Assembly (NCBI RefSeq): GCF_016522535.1
Contig: NZ_JAEHOI010000002.1
Location: 372,001 to 436,000 of the forward strand
Reading direction: 5' to 3'
Source: Leucobacter edaphi
GTDB lineage: Bacteria; Actinomycetota; Actinomycetes; Actinomycetales; Microbacteriaceae
Length of the DNA: 64,000 nt
Under the pieces are notes generated by a model, which had not been told where the DNA came from, searched no databases, and saw only the letters and a program-made list of their open reading frames with translations. Each line of letters begins with the position of its first letter. Position 1 is the stretch's first letter. Below, piece after piece: positions 26,227 to 35,645 of the stretch. The position numbers and the translations under genes are program-made.

Positions 26227-26967
26227 ATGAGCGACCTCACGCGGGCCGACGGCCGCACCCCCGAACAGATGCGCGCCGTCACGATCGAGCGCGGCTGGAG
26301 CGAGCAGGCCGAGGGCAGCGCCCTCATCTCCTTCGGCCGCACGAAGGTGCTGTGCACGGCGTCCTTCACCCCCGGCGTTCCGCGCTGGCTGACCGGCAAG
26401 GGGACCGGCTGGGTCACCGCCGAGTACGCCATGCTGCCGCGCTCCACGAACGATCGCATGCAGCGCGAGTCCGTGCGGGGCAAGATCGGCGGACGCACCC
26501 ACGAGATTTCCCGTCTGATCGGGCGCAGCCTGCGCGCGGTCATCGACACGAAGGCGCTCGGCGAGAACACGATCGTGATCGACTGCGACGTGCTCCAGGC
26601 CGACGGCGGCACCCGCACGGCATCCATCACGGGAGCCTACGTCGCCCTCGCGGAGGCGATCTCCTGGGCCCGCGCCGAGGGGCACATCGCCAAGAAGGCG
26701 CAACCGCTGAAGGACAGCGTCGCCGCAGTGTCCGTCGGCATCGTCGGCGGAACCCCGATGAGTGATCTCGCCTACGTCGAGGACTCGCGCGCCGAGACCG
26801 ATATGAACGTCGTGGTCACCGGATCGGGAGATTTTGTCGAGGTGCAGGGCACCGCCGAGGGCGTGCCCTTCAACCGGGCGGAACTCGACGCCCTGCTCGA
26901 TCTCGCCCTCGCGAGCGCGAGCGAGCTCTCCGAGCTGCAGCGCGCTGTGCTGTCCGAGGCGGCGTGA
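26227..26967 (+). CDS. rph: Ribonuclease PH
   Basis: A 246-residue phosphorolytic 3'-5' exonuclease that trims tRNA 3' ends. The RNase PH core is visible in [13 protein letters not shown], then [33 protein letters not shown] and [33 protein letters not shown] precedes the ATG. The next gene starts within its stop codon (GTGA). Confidence 0.96.
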   Translation: MSDLTRADGRTPEQMRAVTIERGWSEQAEGSALISFGRTKVLCTASFTPGVPRWLTGKGTGWVTAEYAMLPRSTNDRMQRESVRGKIGGRTHEISRLIGRSLRAVIDTKALGENTIVIDCDVLQADGGTRTASITGAYVALAEAISWARAEGHIAKKAQPLKDSVAAVSVGIVGGTPMSDLAYVEDSRAETDMNVVVTGSGDFVEVQGTAEGVPFNRAELDALLDLALASASELSELQRAVLSEAA

Positions 26968-27584
26968 TCATGGGTGCCACGGTCGTCCTCGCCTCTCACA
27001 ACGCGCACAAGCTCGAGGAGCTCCGCAGGATCCTCGGCCCGCTCATTCCGGGCATCGAACTGATCGGGTACGACGGCCCTGAGCCGGTCGAGGACGGCCT
27101 GAGCTTCGAGGAGAACGCCCTGCTCAAGGCGCGGGCCGCGGCGGAACACACGGGTCTCCCCGCGATCGCGGACGATTCGGGGATCGCCGTCGACGTGCTG
27201 GGCGGCTGCCCTGGCATCTTCTCGGCCCGCTGGGGCGGCCCGGCCCGCAGCGACTCCGCGAACGTCGAGCTGCTGCTGTGGCAGCTCAGCGACGTCGCCG
27301 ACGATCACCGGCAGGCCGGCTTCGTCTGCGCCGCGGCGCTCGTCATGCCCGATGGCGCGCAGGCCACGAGGCTCGGCGTGTGGCCGGGCACGGTGCTCCG
27401 CGCGCCGGCCGGGGCAGGCGGGTTCGGCTACGACCCGGTGTTCCAGCCTCAGGGCGAGACCAGGTCGGCAGCCGAGCTGACGCCAGCCGAGAAAGACCTG
27501 CTGTCGCACCGGACGCGCGCGTTCTCCGCGCTCGCGGAGGAGATCCGAGAGCGGGTCGACGGCGCGGAATCCGTAGCGAACTAG
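26964..27584 (+). CDS. rdgB: RdgB/HAM1 family non-canonical purine NTP pyrophosphatase
   Basis: A 206-residue house-cleaning enzyme that hydrolyses ITP, dITP and XTP. The motifs [10 protein letters not shown] at the N terminus, [15 protein letters not shown] in the middle and GFGYDPVF are all present. The GTG at 26964 overlaps the rph stop. An ATG at 26970 is the alternative start, differing by two residues. The rph-rdgB pair is conserved in many bacteria. Confidence 0.95.
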   Translation: MIMGATVVLASHNAHKLEELRRILGPLIPGIELIGYDGPEPVEDGLSFEENALLKARAAAEHTGLPAIADDSGIAVDVLGGCPGIFSARWGGPARSDSANVELLLWQLSDVADDHRQAGFVCAAALVMPDGAQATRLGVWPGTVLRAPAGAGGFGYDPVFQPQGETRSAAELTPAEKDLLSHRTRAFSALAEEIRERVDGAESVAN

Positions 27585-27605
27585 AGCACTGAGAGAGGGA
27601 ACGTC

Positions 27606-30600
27606 GTGTCAGACGAAGTGCAGGGCGGGCTCGTACGCCCGGCCGTGACCGAGGCCGATGCCGTCGTCATCGCCGCCGAGCGATACGGCATCACCGTTAC
27701 CGCCACTGAACTGGGCAGCAACCAGGATCGCAACTTCCTCCTCGAGGAAGCCGACGGCACGCGAAGCGTGCTGCGCGTCGATCACCCCGTCTTCACCGAC
27801 GAAGAGCGGGATGCGCAGCATGCCGCGCTTGACGCCTACCGCGCCGCCGGTGTGAGCGTCGCCGGAGTGATCCCCGGGCTGGACGGCGAGGCGACTCAGC
27901 GCTGGGGCGGGTTCGCGGTGCGCCGCAGCGAGTTCGCAGCGGGGGAGCCGATGGTGGACCTCGGTTATTTCGCCCCGGTGGTGCTCGCCGAGTTCGGCTC
28001 GCTCGCCGCCGCCTCGGTGCTCGCGCTCGCTCAACTGCGGCATCCCGGTCTGGACCGCGCCCACATGTGGGTCATGCGGGCGGCGCTCGACGAGACGATC
28101 AAGCTCGCCCCCTCCATCGCAGATGAGGAGCTGCGCGACCGCGTCCTCGCCGCCGCGCTCGAGGCGGGGGAGCAGCTCGCCCTCGTCTCGGACGCGCTGC
28201 CGACGCAGGCGATCCACGGTGACCTGACCGACGACAACGTCATGGGTGTGCGCGGCGCGGACTCCCGCGTGCACCCCGCTACGGTCCTCGATCTCGGCGA
28301 CCTCGCCTACGGTTGGCGCGTTTCCGAGCTCGCGGTGACGGCGTCCTCGATGCTGCATCACGAGCCCGAGCGGCCGCTCCGCCTGCTCGAGACGCTCGAC
28401 GCGTTCCACGCGGAGGTGCCGCTCGAGGCGAGCGAGGCGCGTGCGCTGTGGCCGCTGATCGTGCTGCGCGCTGCGGTTCTCGTCGCGAGCGGCTGGCACC
28501 AGCTGGCGATTGACGGGGACAACGAGTACGCGCGAGAGCGCATCGCTGGTGAACAGGCGATTTTTGACGCGGCGACGTCCATCCCGCTCGTGGAAGCGAC
28601 CGAGCAGGTGCTCGCGAGGATCGGCTTCCAGGGCCGCCCCGATGGCGCAGGACTCGCGCTCGCGTCGCTGCCCGCTGAGCTGCTCGGCGGGCGGGGAAGC
28701 TCGGATTCCGTGCCGCTCGGAGGCCTGATCGTCGGCCTGGACGGCCCCGTGCAGCTGCTGGATCCCGGCGTCGAGTCGGCTGATCTCGCCGGGGGTGCGT
28801 GGCTCGCGGAGGACGCCGAGGAGCGGCTCGCCGCGGCGGCGCTCGGTTCCGGTGCCGCCGCTGCCGTGCTGCCCTACGGCGTGTACCGTCTCACGCGCAC
28901 GGCCGTCGATGCGCCGGACGGCGCGGAGACCTGGCCGATTGGGACCGAGGTCAGGCTGCCCGCCGGCGACGCACTGGGGATCGCAGCCCCCGTCGCCGGG
29001 ACGGTCGCGGTCGCAAATGAGCGCGGGGCGCTGATCGAGCTCTCCGGCGGCTGGTTCCTCTCGATTGACGGCGTTGTGGTCGATGTGGCGGAGGGCGGGG
29101 CGATCGCCCCGGGTGAGGCGATCGGCACGCTCGCGGCTTCGGACCGCCAGCGGAGCCTCGCCGTGACGCTCTGCCGCTCGGACGCGCTTCTCGGTCACGA
29201 GCCCCCGATCCTCGCGGTCGATGTCCCGGAGCCCGGCCGGGCACAGCTGGTGGGCCCGGAGCGAGTGCCGGCCTGGTCGCGTTTCACACACGATCCCGCA
29301 GCGCTCCTCGACATCGCCGGCCGCGCCGAGCGCGACGAGGCCGGCGATGAGCAAGCGCGCCGCGAGCGGATCTTCGCGAGCGCGCAGGAACGCTACTACG
29401 AGCGCCCGATGCAGATCGAACGCGGCTGGAAGCACCACCTCGTCGACACCACGGGTCGCAGCTACATCGACATGGTCAATAACGTCACCGGGCTCGGCCA
29501 TGGCCATCCCGGGGTTGCGGATGCCGTCAACCGCCAGATCCGGATCCTCAACACGAACTCGCGTTTCCTCTACCGGGAACTCGCGGAGTACAGCGAGCGT
29601 CTGCTCGCGCTCCTGCCGGAGAACAGCGGCCTCGACACCGTGCTCCTCGTGAACAGCGGGTCCGAGGCCGTCGACCTCGCGCTGCGGCTCGCCCAGGCGG
29701 CGACGGGCCGCAAGACGATCGTCTCCCTGCGCGAGGCGTATCACGGCTGGACCATGGCCTCCGACGCGGTCACCACGAGCGCCTACGACAATCCGTACGC
29801 GATCGCCACCCGCCCGGACTGGGTGCACGTCGCCGACGTGCCGAACCGGTTCCGCGGCACCTATCGCGGCGCCGACACCGGCGCGGCATACGCCGCGGAC
29901 CTCGGGGCCGATCTCGAACGGCTCGCCGCCGATGGCCGTGAGATCGCCGGTTTCATCTGCGAATCGGTCCTCGGGAACGCCGGCGGGGTCCTCCTTCCCG
30001 AGGGCTATCTCGCCGACGCCTACGCGCGCGTGCGCGCGGCTGGCGGCCTCTGCATCGCTGATGAGGTCCAGGTCGGTTTCGGCCGCATGGGCTCGAGCTT
30101 CTGGGGATTCGAACAGTCGGGAGTGCTCCCCGACCTGATCACGATCGCGAAACCCATGGGCAATGGGTTCCCGATCGGTGGGGTCATCACCTCCAAGAAG
30201 ATCGCAGACGCGCTCGCCTCGCAGGGCCAGTTCTTCTCCTCGGCCGGGGGAAACCCGCTCAGCTGCCGGGTGGGCCTCGCCGTCCTCGACGCCATGGCAG
30301 AGGAAGGTCTCCAGGAGAACGCGCGCGTCGTGGGGGAGCGCCTCGCCGCCGGCTTCCGCTCGCTCGCCGAGAAGCACGCGATCATCGGTCCGGTGCACGG
30401 TGAGGGGCTCTACCTCGGCGTGGAACTCGTGCGCGACCGCGAGACGATGGAACCCGCGCAGGCCGAGGCGGCCGCGATCTGCGAGCGACTCAAAGAGCTC
30501 GGCGTCGTGGTCCTCACCACCTCCGAGCGCTCGAACGTGCTCAAGGTGAAGCCGCCGCTCTGCCTCACCGCTGAGAGCGCGGACTACGTGGTGGCGGCGC

Positions 30601-30629
30601 TCGACCTCGTCCTCACCGAGGGCTGGTAA
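27606..30629 (+). CDS. Kinase / M23-like / class III PLP enzyme fusion (phospho-amino-alcohol lyase type)
   Basis: A 1007-residue three-part protein. Residues about 1-330 form an APH-type kinase with HGDLTDDN (204-211) and DLGD (229-232). Residues about 400-520 form a beta-barrel resembling an M23/LytM domain, but the HxxxD and HxH zinc ligands are not visible. Residues about 590-1005 form a class III PLP enzyme with ADEVQVGFG and K849 in TIAKPMGNG. In the eukaryotic relatives the kinase phosphorylates hydroxylysine and the lyase removes phosphate and ammonia; bacterial fusions served as the clue. Here the substrate is not determined. The GTG start follows GAGAGAGGGA. It lies after rdgB and ends before a long hairpin. 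Confidence 0.8.
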   Translation: MSDEVQGGLVRPAVTEADAVVIAAERYGITVTATELGSNQDRNFLLEEADGTRSVLRVDHPVFTDEERDAQHAALDAYRAAGVSVAGVIPGLDGEATQRWGGFAVRRSEFAAGEPMVDLGYFAPVVLAEFGSLAAASVLALAQLRHPGLDRAHMWVMRAALDETIKLAPSIADEELRDRVLAAALEAGEQLALVSDALPTQAIHGDLTDDNVMGVRGADSRVHPATVLDLGDLAYGWRVSELAVTASSMLHHEPERPLRLLETLDAFHAEVPLEASEARALWPLIVLRAAVLVASGWHQLAIDGDNEYARERIAGEQAIFDAATSIPLVEATEQVLARIGFQGRPDGAGLALASLPAELLGGRGSSDSVPLGGLIVGLDGPVQLLDPGVESADLAGGAWLAEDAEERLAAAALGSGAAAAVLPYGVYRLTRTAVDAPDGAETWPIGTEVRLPAGDALGIAAPVAGTVAVANERGALIELSGGWFLSIDGVVVDVAEGGAIAPGEAIGTLAASDRQRSLAVTLCRSDALLGHEPPILAVDVPEPGRAQLVGPERVPAWSRFTHDPAALLDIAGRAERDEAGDEQARRERIFASAQERYYERPMQIERGWKHHLVDTTGRSYIDMVNNVTGLGHGHPGVADAVNRQIRILNTNSRFLYRELAEYSERLLALLPENSGLDTVLLVNSGSEAVDLALRLAQAATGRKTIVSLREAYHGWTMASDAVTTSAYDNPYAIATRPDWVHVADVPNRFRGTYRGADTGAAYAADLGADLERLAADGREIAGFICESVLGNAGGVLLPEGYLADAYARVRAAGGLCIADEVQVGFGRMGSSFWGFEQSGVLPDLITIAKPMGNGFPIGGVITSKKIADALASQGQFFSSAGGNPLSCRVGLAVLDAMAEEGLQENARVVGERLAAGFRSLAEKHAIIGPVHGEGLYLGVELVRDRETMEPAQAEAAAICERLKELGVVVLTTSERSNVLKVKPPLCLTAESADYVVAALDLVLTEGW

Positions 30630-30664
30630 CCGCGGCGCCCGAAGGGTCGCTCGAACCAGACCAT

Positions 30665-30717
30665 CCGGATCGCGGCGCGGCTCCTACTCGCTGATCAGGA
30701 GCCTCGCCGCGATCCGG
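30665..30717. terminator. Bidirectional terminator
   Basis: A 13-bp perfect stem (30665-30677 with 30705-30717), one C/T mismatch, then a second 7-bp stem GGCTCCT/AGGAGCC with an 11-base loop. It lies between the convergent fusion gene and lysE-family gene and should stop both. Confidence 0.75.
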
Positions 30718-30720
30718 CGA

Positions 30721-31356
30721 TCAGCGCTGCAGGAGACCGAACACGACCTCGCCGAGGAGCACGAGCGCCACGAGCACGAAGAGGGCTCCCGCGACCACGT
30801 CGAACCAGGGCGTCGCCCGCCCGAACCAGCGCCGGAAAGCCGCCCCCGACGACGCGAGCGCGATCCCGACGAACCAGGCCACCCCGATCGCCACCATGAC
30901 GAGCGTGATCGCCGACCGCTCGCCGATCCCCGCGTGCGGGGGCAGGAACTGGGTGAGCAGCGCCGTGAAGAAGATCAGCGCCTTCGGATTCGCGAGGTTG
31001 GTGGTGAGGCCGAGCAGCCAGGGGTGCACGACCCTCCCGGCCGAGGCGCGTTCTGCGGGCGCCCGCAGGAGCGCGATCCCGCTCCGGATCGACTGGACGC
31101 CGAGCCACACGAGGACGAGCGCCCCGAGCACCTGCATGACGGGGAGCAGGCCGGGCAGCACCGCGAACAGCGCCGTGATCCCGAGCACGGAGACGAGGAT
31201 CCAGATCAGGTTCCCCGTCATGATGCCGAGCGCCGCGAGCACGGCAGCGCGCCGCTCCCGCACGGCGAGGCGCAGCAGCAGGAAGACGTCGGGTCCGGGC
31301 AGGGCGATGGCCGCGATCCAGGCGATCACCAAACCGCTCCAGGCCGAAGGGCTCAC
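30721..31356 (-). CDS. LysE/RhtB family amino acid exporter
   Basis: A 211-residue membrane protein with about six hydrophobic segments and the family start IALPGPDVFLLLRLAVRERR. TNLANPKALIFFTALLTQF marks the conserved loop. Such transporters export lysine, homoserine, threonine or similar compounds; the substrate here is unknown. The GTG start at 31356 has no strong ribosome site. Confidence 0.88.
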   Translation of the reverse strand: MSPSAWSGLVIAWIAAIALPGPDVFLLLRLAVRERRAAVLAALGIMTGNLIWILVSVLGITALFAVLPGLLPVMQVLGALVLVWLGVQSIRSGIALLRAPAERASAGRVVHPWLLGLTTNLANPKALIFFTALLTQFLPPHAGIGERSAITLVMVAIGVAWFVGIALASSGAAFRRWFGRATPWFDVVAGALFVLVALVLLGEVVFGLLQR

Positions 31357-31526
31357 GCCGTCATCCCCTCACCCCTGCGAGGCTCGACGGGCGCGGGCGG
31401 CGGTCGATCACTCAGGGCGGGCATGACGCCCATCTTCCCAGTTCGGCTGGGGGATGGCGACTCGCGCCGAGCATCAGTGAGCCCCCGGCCGCCGCCGCGC
31501 GGTGTGCACGGCGGCGTTCCGGGCGG

Positions 31527-32885
31527 TCAGAGACCGAGCACGCTCCGCGCGATCATGAAGTAGATCACGAGACCCGAGGCGTCGACGAAGGTCGAGATGA
31601 ACGGGTTCGAGAAGACCGCGGGATCGACGTGGACGGCGCGCGCGAGGAGCGGCATGCAGCCACCGACGGCCGCGGCGACGGTGCAGATCGCGAGGAGCGT
31701 CAGCCCGATGACGAGTCCGATGTGGAAGTCGTAGGCGAGGGTCGCGATCGTGAAGCCGAGGCTGCCGAGGAGCAGGCCGAGCAGCGCGCCGGTGCGGAGT
31801 TCCCGGGAGAGCACGCGACCGAGATCGCGCGGACGAACGTCGCCGAGCGCGAGCGCCCTGGTGACGGTGGTCGCGGCCTGGTTGCCGGTGTTCCCGCCGG
31901 TGCCGATGAGCAGCGGCACGAACAGTGCGAGAACCGTGACCTCGCTGATGGTCGCCTCGAACGCCGAGAGGACCTGCACGGTGAGCGTCGCGCCGACGGC
32001 GAGCACGAGCAGCCACACGACGCGGGAGCGCACGATCCTCGTCACCGGCGTCGAGAGGTAGGGGCGTCGCAGCGGTTCCGATCCGCCCTGGCGCGCCGCA
32101 TCCTCGCTCTCCTCGTGCTCGAGGATGCGGACGGCGTCGTCGATCGTGAGCATGCCGACAAGCCGGTTCTCGCGGTCCACGATCGGGAGCGCGAGGAGGC
32201 TGAGGTCGGCGCAGCGGCGCGCCGCGTCCTCGTCGTCGTCGGTGACCCGCGCGGTGTGCGCTTCGACGGCGAGCTCGGCGACGGTCGCGGCGGGGTCCGC
32301 GGCGAGCAGACCGCGGAGGCTCACGATCCCGGTGACACGGCGAGCGTCGTCGAGCACGGGGATCGTGTACACGGTCTCGGCGTCGTCGAGTCGCGCGCGC
32401 ACCCGGTCGAGCGCCTGGGCCACCGTGAGCGAGCCGCGCACGGACACGTACTCGGGCGTCATCCTGCGTCCGACGCTGCCCTGCGGGTATCCGAGGAGCG
32501 AGGCCGTGAGGGCGCGATCCTCCGCGGGGAGTCCGCGGAGGAGACGCGTTGCGACGGCAGCGGGCACCTCGTCGAGGAGCCACATCCGGTCATCGGGGTC
32601 GAGCTCCTCGAAGAGCCTCGCGACCTCGTGATCCTGCAGGTCGTGCAGCAGATCGCTCTGGAGCGAGGGGTCGAGACCCTCGAACACCTCGAGGGCGCGC
32701 TCCTTCGACAGCAGACGCTCGACGATCGCCCGCTGCTTGCGCCCCAGTCGCTCGAGGACGACGACGAGGTCGGCGGTGGGGGTGTCGGTCAGGACCTGAG
32801 AGAGCGCCAGCAGGTCCTCGTCGTTGAGTCGCCGCTCGATCTCTTCGATCCGCTCATCGATCGTCAGTGGGGTTTCGGTTGCCAT
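31527..32885 (-). CDS. mgtE: Magnesium transporter MgtE
   Basis: A 452-residue magnesium channel. The N-terminal superhelical MgtE_N domain (about 1-125) is followed by two CBS domains (about 130-255) that sense cytosolic Mg2+, then five membrane segments with VPLLIGTGGNTGNQA, the pore signature. The protein is full length. The unusually long, structured 5' region suggests RNA-level control. Confidence 0.94.
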   Translation of the reverse strand: MATETPLTIDERIEEIERRLNDEDLLALSQVLTDTPTADLVVVLERLGRKQRAIVERLLSKERALEVFEGLDPSLQSDLLHDLQDHEVARLFEELDPDDRMWLLDEVPAAVATRLLRGLPAEDRALTASLLGYPQGSVGRRMTPEYVSVRGSLTVAQALDRVRARLDDAETVYTIPVLDDARRVTGIVSLRGLLAADPAATVAELAVEAHTARVTDDDEDAARRCADLSLLALPIVDRENRLVGMLTIDDAVRILEHEESEDAARQGGSEPLRRPYLSTPVTRIVRSRVVWLLVLAVGATLTVQVLSAFEATISEVTVLALFVPLLIGTGGNTGNQAATTVTRALALGDVRPRDLGRVLSRELRTGALLGLLLGSLGFTIATLAYDFHIGLVIGLTLLAICTVAAAVGGCMPLLARAVHVDPAVFSNPFISTFVDASGLVIYFMIARSVLGL

Positions 32886-33178
32886 GGGCTCGTTCCTTCG
32901 CCGTCACCGCGCGGGATCAGCCCCGCGGGGGAGTTGAGGTCGGAGCGATCGCCCCGACCGATGAAGCGTGCCTCCCCTCCGTGACGGAGGCGGGTGGGTC
33001 ACGCTCTGGGACGCCGGGCGAAGTCGCAGAGCGCGTCAGCTGGTGAGCCGACGGGCGACGCGAGCGGGGCCCGGCTGGGGAGAGCAACTGTCGCTCTGCA
33101 CGCGATCACCTCATTCGGTTCGATCCGGGAGCCGGCCGCGCGAAGCGGCTCGGCGGGCTGCGAGACCGGGCAGCCCGC
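32886..33178 (-). promoter_or_regulatory. Long structured leader of mgtE
   Basis: About 290 bases lie between a predicted promoter and the mgtE ATG. On the minus strand several perfect stems are seen, each given here in plus-strand coordinates. GCGGGCTG/CAGCCCGC is at 33153-33160 and 33171-33178. GCAGAGCG/CGCTCTGC (33026-33033 / 33092-33099) closes a 58-base domain. AGCGTG/CACGCT (32965-32970 / 33000-33005) encloses CCTCC/GGAGG. GGTCGG/CCGACC (32938-32943 / 32954-32959) encloses GCGATCGC. The M-box consensus is not matched, so this is a candidate Mg2+-linked leader of another kind. Confidence 0.5.
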
Positions 33179-33182
33179 TGGA

Positions 33183-33212
33183 ACCCTAGCATCAGCCGGG
33201 GGCAAGACCCAA
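33183..33212 (-). promoter_or_regulatory. Predicted mgtE promoter
   Basis: On the minus strand TTGGGT (33207-33212) and TAGGGT (33183-33188) are separated by 18 bases. A start near 33176 would give the structured leader described above. Confidence 0.4.
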
Positions 33213-33277
33213 GGGCCGATCGCTTCGCGGGGCCGTTGCGTTATGATCGCGACGTTCGAAACACAAAGGAATCCCAG

Positions 33278-34507
33278 ATGGCAGACCCCGCGGTGAGCGA
33301 CCTCCTCAGATTCGGCATGCGCAGGATGCGGCCCAGAGATCCGCGCGAGGAGGGTCGCTCCGCGAGCGCGCTCGAGCTCTTCTACGACCTGATCTTTGTG
33401 GTCGCGGTCTCGCTGGCTTCGGCGCAGCTCGGGCAGATGGGCCTCAGTGGGAAGCCTGGGCAGGGCGTTGTCGAGTACCTGCTCGTGTTTTTCGCGATCT
33501 GGTGGGCCTGGATGAACTTCACGTGGTTCGCGAGCGCCTTCGACACTGACGACTGGCCGTATCGCGTCCTCGCCCTGACGCAGATGGCCGGCGTCGTGGT
33601 GCTCGCCGTCGGCACGACGCCCGCGATGCGCTCGGGTGACTTCAGCCTGATCATCGCCGGATACGTGATCATGCGGCTCGCGCTGTGCGGGCAGTGGCTG
33701 CGGGCCTCTCGGAGCCACCCGGCGTTCCGCAAGACGGCGCTGCGCTATGTCACGGGGATCCTCATCGTGCAGCCGCTCTGGGTGCTCTATCCGCTCACCC
33801 CGCAGGGGTTCAAGATTCCGGTGTTCGTTCTGCTCGCGCTGTGCGAGCTCGCCGTTCCGGTGTTCGCGGAGTCTGCGCGGCAGACGCCCTGGAACCCGAA
33901 CCATATCGCCGACCGCTACGGGTCGTTCACCCTGATCGTGCTGGGCGAATCGGTTCTCGCCTCGACCACGGCGATCGCGAACGCGCTCGGCGAGGCGGAG
34001 CACGTTGGCGGCCTCGTCCTGCTCGGGGCCGGCGGCTTCGTGATCGCGGCCGGCATGTGGTGGGTCTACTTCGCGACCGATGTCATCGACCAGCTCGGGG
34101 TCGTGAAGACCGCGCTTCCGTTCGGCTACGGGCACTACCTGGTGTTCGCCTCCGCGGGCGCGTTCTCGGCGGGGATCGCGGTGCTGATCGGCCTCGAGGA
34201 CGGCACCGGGAAGCTCGGCGCCGTCGCGTCTGCCGCGACGCTCACGGTGCCGGTGGCGCTGTTCGTGCTGGGGGTGTGGGCGCTCATCCTGCGGCACCGT
34301 CTGCACGGCGTGCGCCGGGTGCTCGTGCCGATCGGTGCGGTGGCACTCGCGGCAACGGCGCTGCTCCCGCACGCCGTGGTGTTCGCCGCGATGGTGATGG
34401 TCGCTCTCGTGATCGTTGTCGAGAGCTCCTGCCTCGGCCAGCGCGTCGCGGGCGACACCCTCCACCCCGAGGACGAGTGCATCGGTCCGGTCTCGCATCC
34501 GGCTTGA
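33278..34507 (+). CDS. Low temperature requirement protein A (LtrA) family membrane protein
   Basis: A 409-residue membrane protein with about ten hydrophobic segments. The N-terminal ALELFYDLIFVVAVSLASAQL and HIADRYGSFTLIVLGESVLA are LtrA signatures. Its biochemical function is not established. The ATG at 33278 was chosen because AAAGGA lies seven bases upstream; the in-frame ATG at 33236 lies beside the -10 (TATGAT, 33242-33247). Confidence 0.88.
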   Translation: MADPAVSDLLRFGMRRMRPRDPREEGRSASALELFYDLIFVVAVSLASAQLGQMGLSGKPGQGVVEYLLVFFAIWWAWMNFTWFASAFDTDDWPYRVLALTQMAGVVVLAVGTTPAMRSGDFSLIIAGYVIMRLALCGQWLRASRSHPAFRKTALRYVTGILIVQPLWVLYPLTPQGFKIPVFVLLALCELAVPVFAESARQTPWNPNHIADRYGSFTLIVLGESVLASTTAIANALGEAEHVGGLVLLGAGGFVIAAGMWWVYFATDVIDQLGVVKTALPFGYGHYLVFASAGAFSAGIAVLIGLEDGTGKLGAVASAATLTVPVALFVLGVWALILRHRLHGVRRVLVPIGAVALAATALLPHAVVFAAMVMVALVIVVESSCLGQRVAGDTLHPEDECIGPVSHPA

Positions 34508-34550
34508 GTGTTTCCTCGCATCCGCGATTACCCTGATCATGGAGGTACAC

Positions 34551-34637
34551 ATGAGTGTCGAAGTGCCTGGCGCACGTGCTGTCGTGGCCGTCCCGCCGAA
34601 ACGGCGGCGGCCTTCCGCGATCCGGGTGACGCGATGA
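34551..34637 (+). CDS. Small coupled ORF (28 aa) before the DapA-family gene
   Basis: ATG at 34551 is preceded by GGAGGTACAC, one of the best ribosome sites in the window. The 28-codon frame is Val/Pro/Arg-rich and ends in TGA overlapping the ATG of the next gene (ATGA). It contains a hairpin CCGCCG-aaa-CGGCGG. The peptide is not recognised. It probably serves to load ribosomes for the downstream gene, or as a regulatory leader. Confidence 0.5.
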   Translation: MSVEVPGARAVVAVPPKRRRPSAIRVTR

Positions 34638-35545
34638 GCACGGACTTCCTGCGTGGCCTGAGCGCGTTCCCGCTGACCCCGTTGCGTGACGAGGAACTCG
34701 ACGATCAGGCCGCTGCGCGGATCATGATCCGGCTCCGCGACGCCGGAGTCGATTCGATCACGGTGCTCGGATCCACGGGTTCCGGGCCCTACCTGTCGCG
34801 CGACGAGCGCCTCAGGGCGCTGGAAATCGGGACGCGGCACGCCGGGGAGGTGCCGGTCATCGCTGGCGTCGCCGCGCTTCGCACGCGGGACGCGGTGCGC
34901 AACGCCCGCGACGCAGCCGCTGCCGGGGCCCGGGCGGTCCTGCTCGCCCCGCTCCAATACCAGGCGCTCTCGGACGACGAGGTCTACGGGCTGTTCGCGG
35001 ATGTCGCAGAGGGCAGCGAACTCCCGATCGTGCTGTACGACAATCCGGGAACGACGCGCTTCACCTTCAGCGACGAGCTGCTCGCGCGGATCGGCGAGAT
35101 CCCTGCCGTTGCCGCGGTGAAGGTTCCGCCGCTCCCTTCGACGCGCGCGGAGAAGGAGCGCCGGCTCGCTGAGCTGCGGGGAATGCTGCCCGCGGGCACC
35201 ATCGTCGGGCTCTCGGGCGACGCGTCAGCTGCGGACGGGCTGCTCGCGGGCGCGGACGCCTGGTACTCGGTCATCGCGGGCACGCTCCCGGAAGCCGCGA
35301 TCCGGATCGCCCGCGCGGCATTCGCCGGGGACGAGGTCGCCGCACGCGAGGCCGACGCCAGGATGGGCGGCCTGTGGGAAGCGAACGCCGCGTACGGGAG
35401 TCTGCGCGTGGTGGCCGCGGTTGCGGAGGAACTCGGACTCGCGGGCCCGAACTCGCTCCCGCGCCCGGTTCGGGGGCTCGAGGGAGAGGCGAAGCAGCGC
35501 GTACTCGCCTGGCTCCGCTCCCACAGCGGAGAGGCCACGGCGTAA
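34634..35545 (+). CDS. Dihydrodipicolinate synthase/N-acetylneuraminate lyase family aldolase
   Basis: A 303-residue TIM-barrel class I aldolase. The Schiff-base lysine is K163 in VAAVKVPP and the catalytic tyrosine is Y135 in LYDNPGT. The phosphate/keto-acid loop reads GSTGSGPYLS instead of GTTGE, so it is probably not the biosynthetic DapA. Its substrate is unknown. The start overlaps the small upstream ORF, so it lacks its own ribosome site. Confidence 0.87.
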   Translation: MSTDFLRGLSAFPLTPLRDEELDDQAAARIMIRLRDAGVDSITVLGSTGSGPYLSRDERLRALEIGTRHAGEVPVIAGVAALRTRDAVRNARDAAAAGARAVLLAPLQYQALSDDEVYGLFADVAEGSELPIVLYDNPGTTRFTFSDELLARIGEIPAVAAVKVPPLPSTRAEKERRLAELRGMLPAGTIVGLSGDASAADGLLAGADAWYSVIAGTLPEAAIRIARAAFAGDEVAAREADARMGGLWEANAAYGSLRVVAAVAEELGLAGPNSLPRPVRGLEGEAKQRVLAWLRSHSGEATA

Positions 35546-35546
35546 G

Positions 35547-35582
35547 ACCGCTCGCGCTCGATCGCCTTGACGCCTGAGCGGT
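35547..35582 (+). terminator. Hairpin after the DapA-family gene
   Basis: ACCGCTC / GAGCGGT inverted repeat (35547-35553 / 35576-35582) just after the stop. No T run follows, so termination strength is doubtful. Confidence 0.4.
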
Positions 35583-35645
35583 TCGAGCGGGAAAATTGTC
35601 CTGTTCGGGCCGCAATCTGCGCGGCCGGCGGTGATCGGAGCGATG

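Noticed and set aside
24609-27584. Possible defence or secondary-metabolite function in the murI-rph-rdgB region
   Set aside because: All genes are ordinary housekeeping functions in a conserved order.
32886-33178. M-box (ykoK) riboswitch before mgtE
   Set aside because: The hallmark GGTGAGGCTCC-type core was not found in the minus-strand sequence; the region is reported only as an unassigned structured leader.
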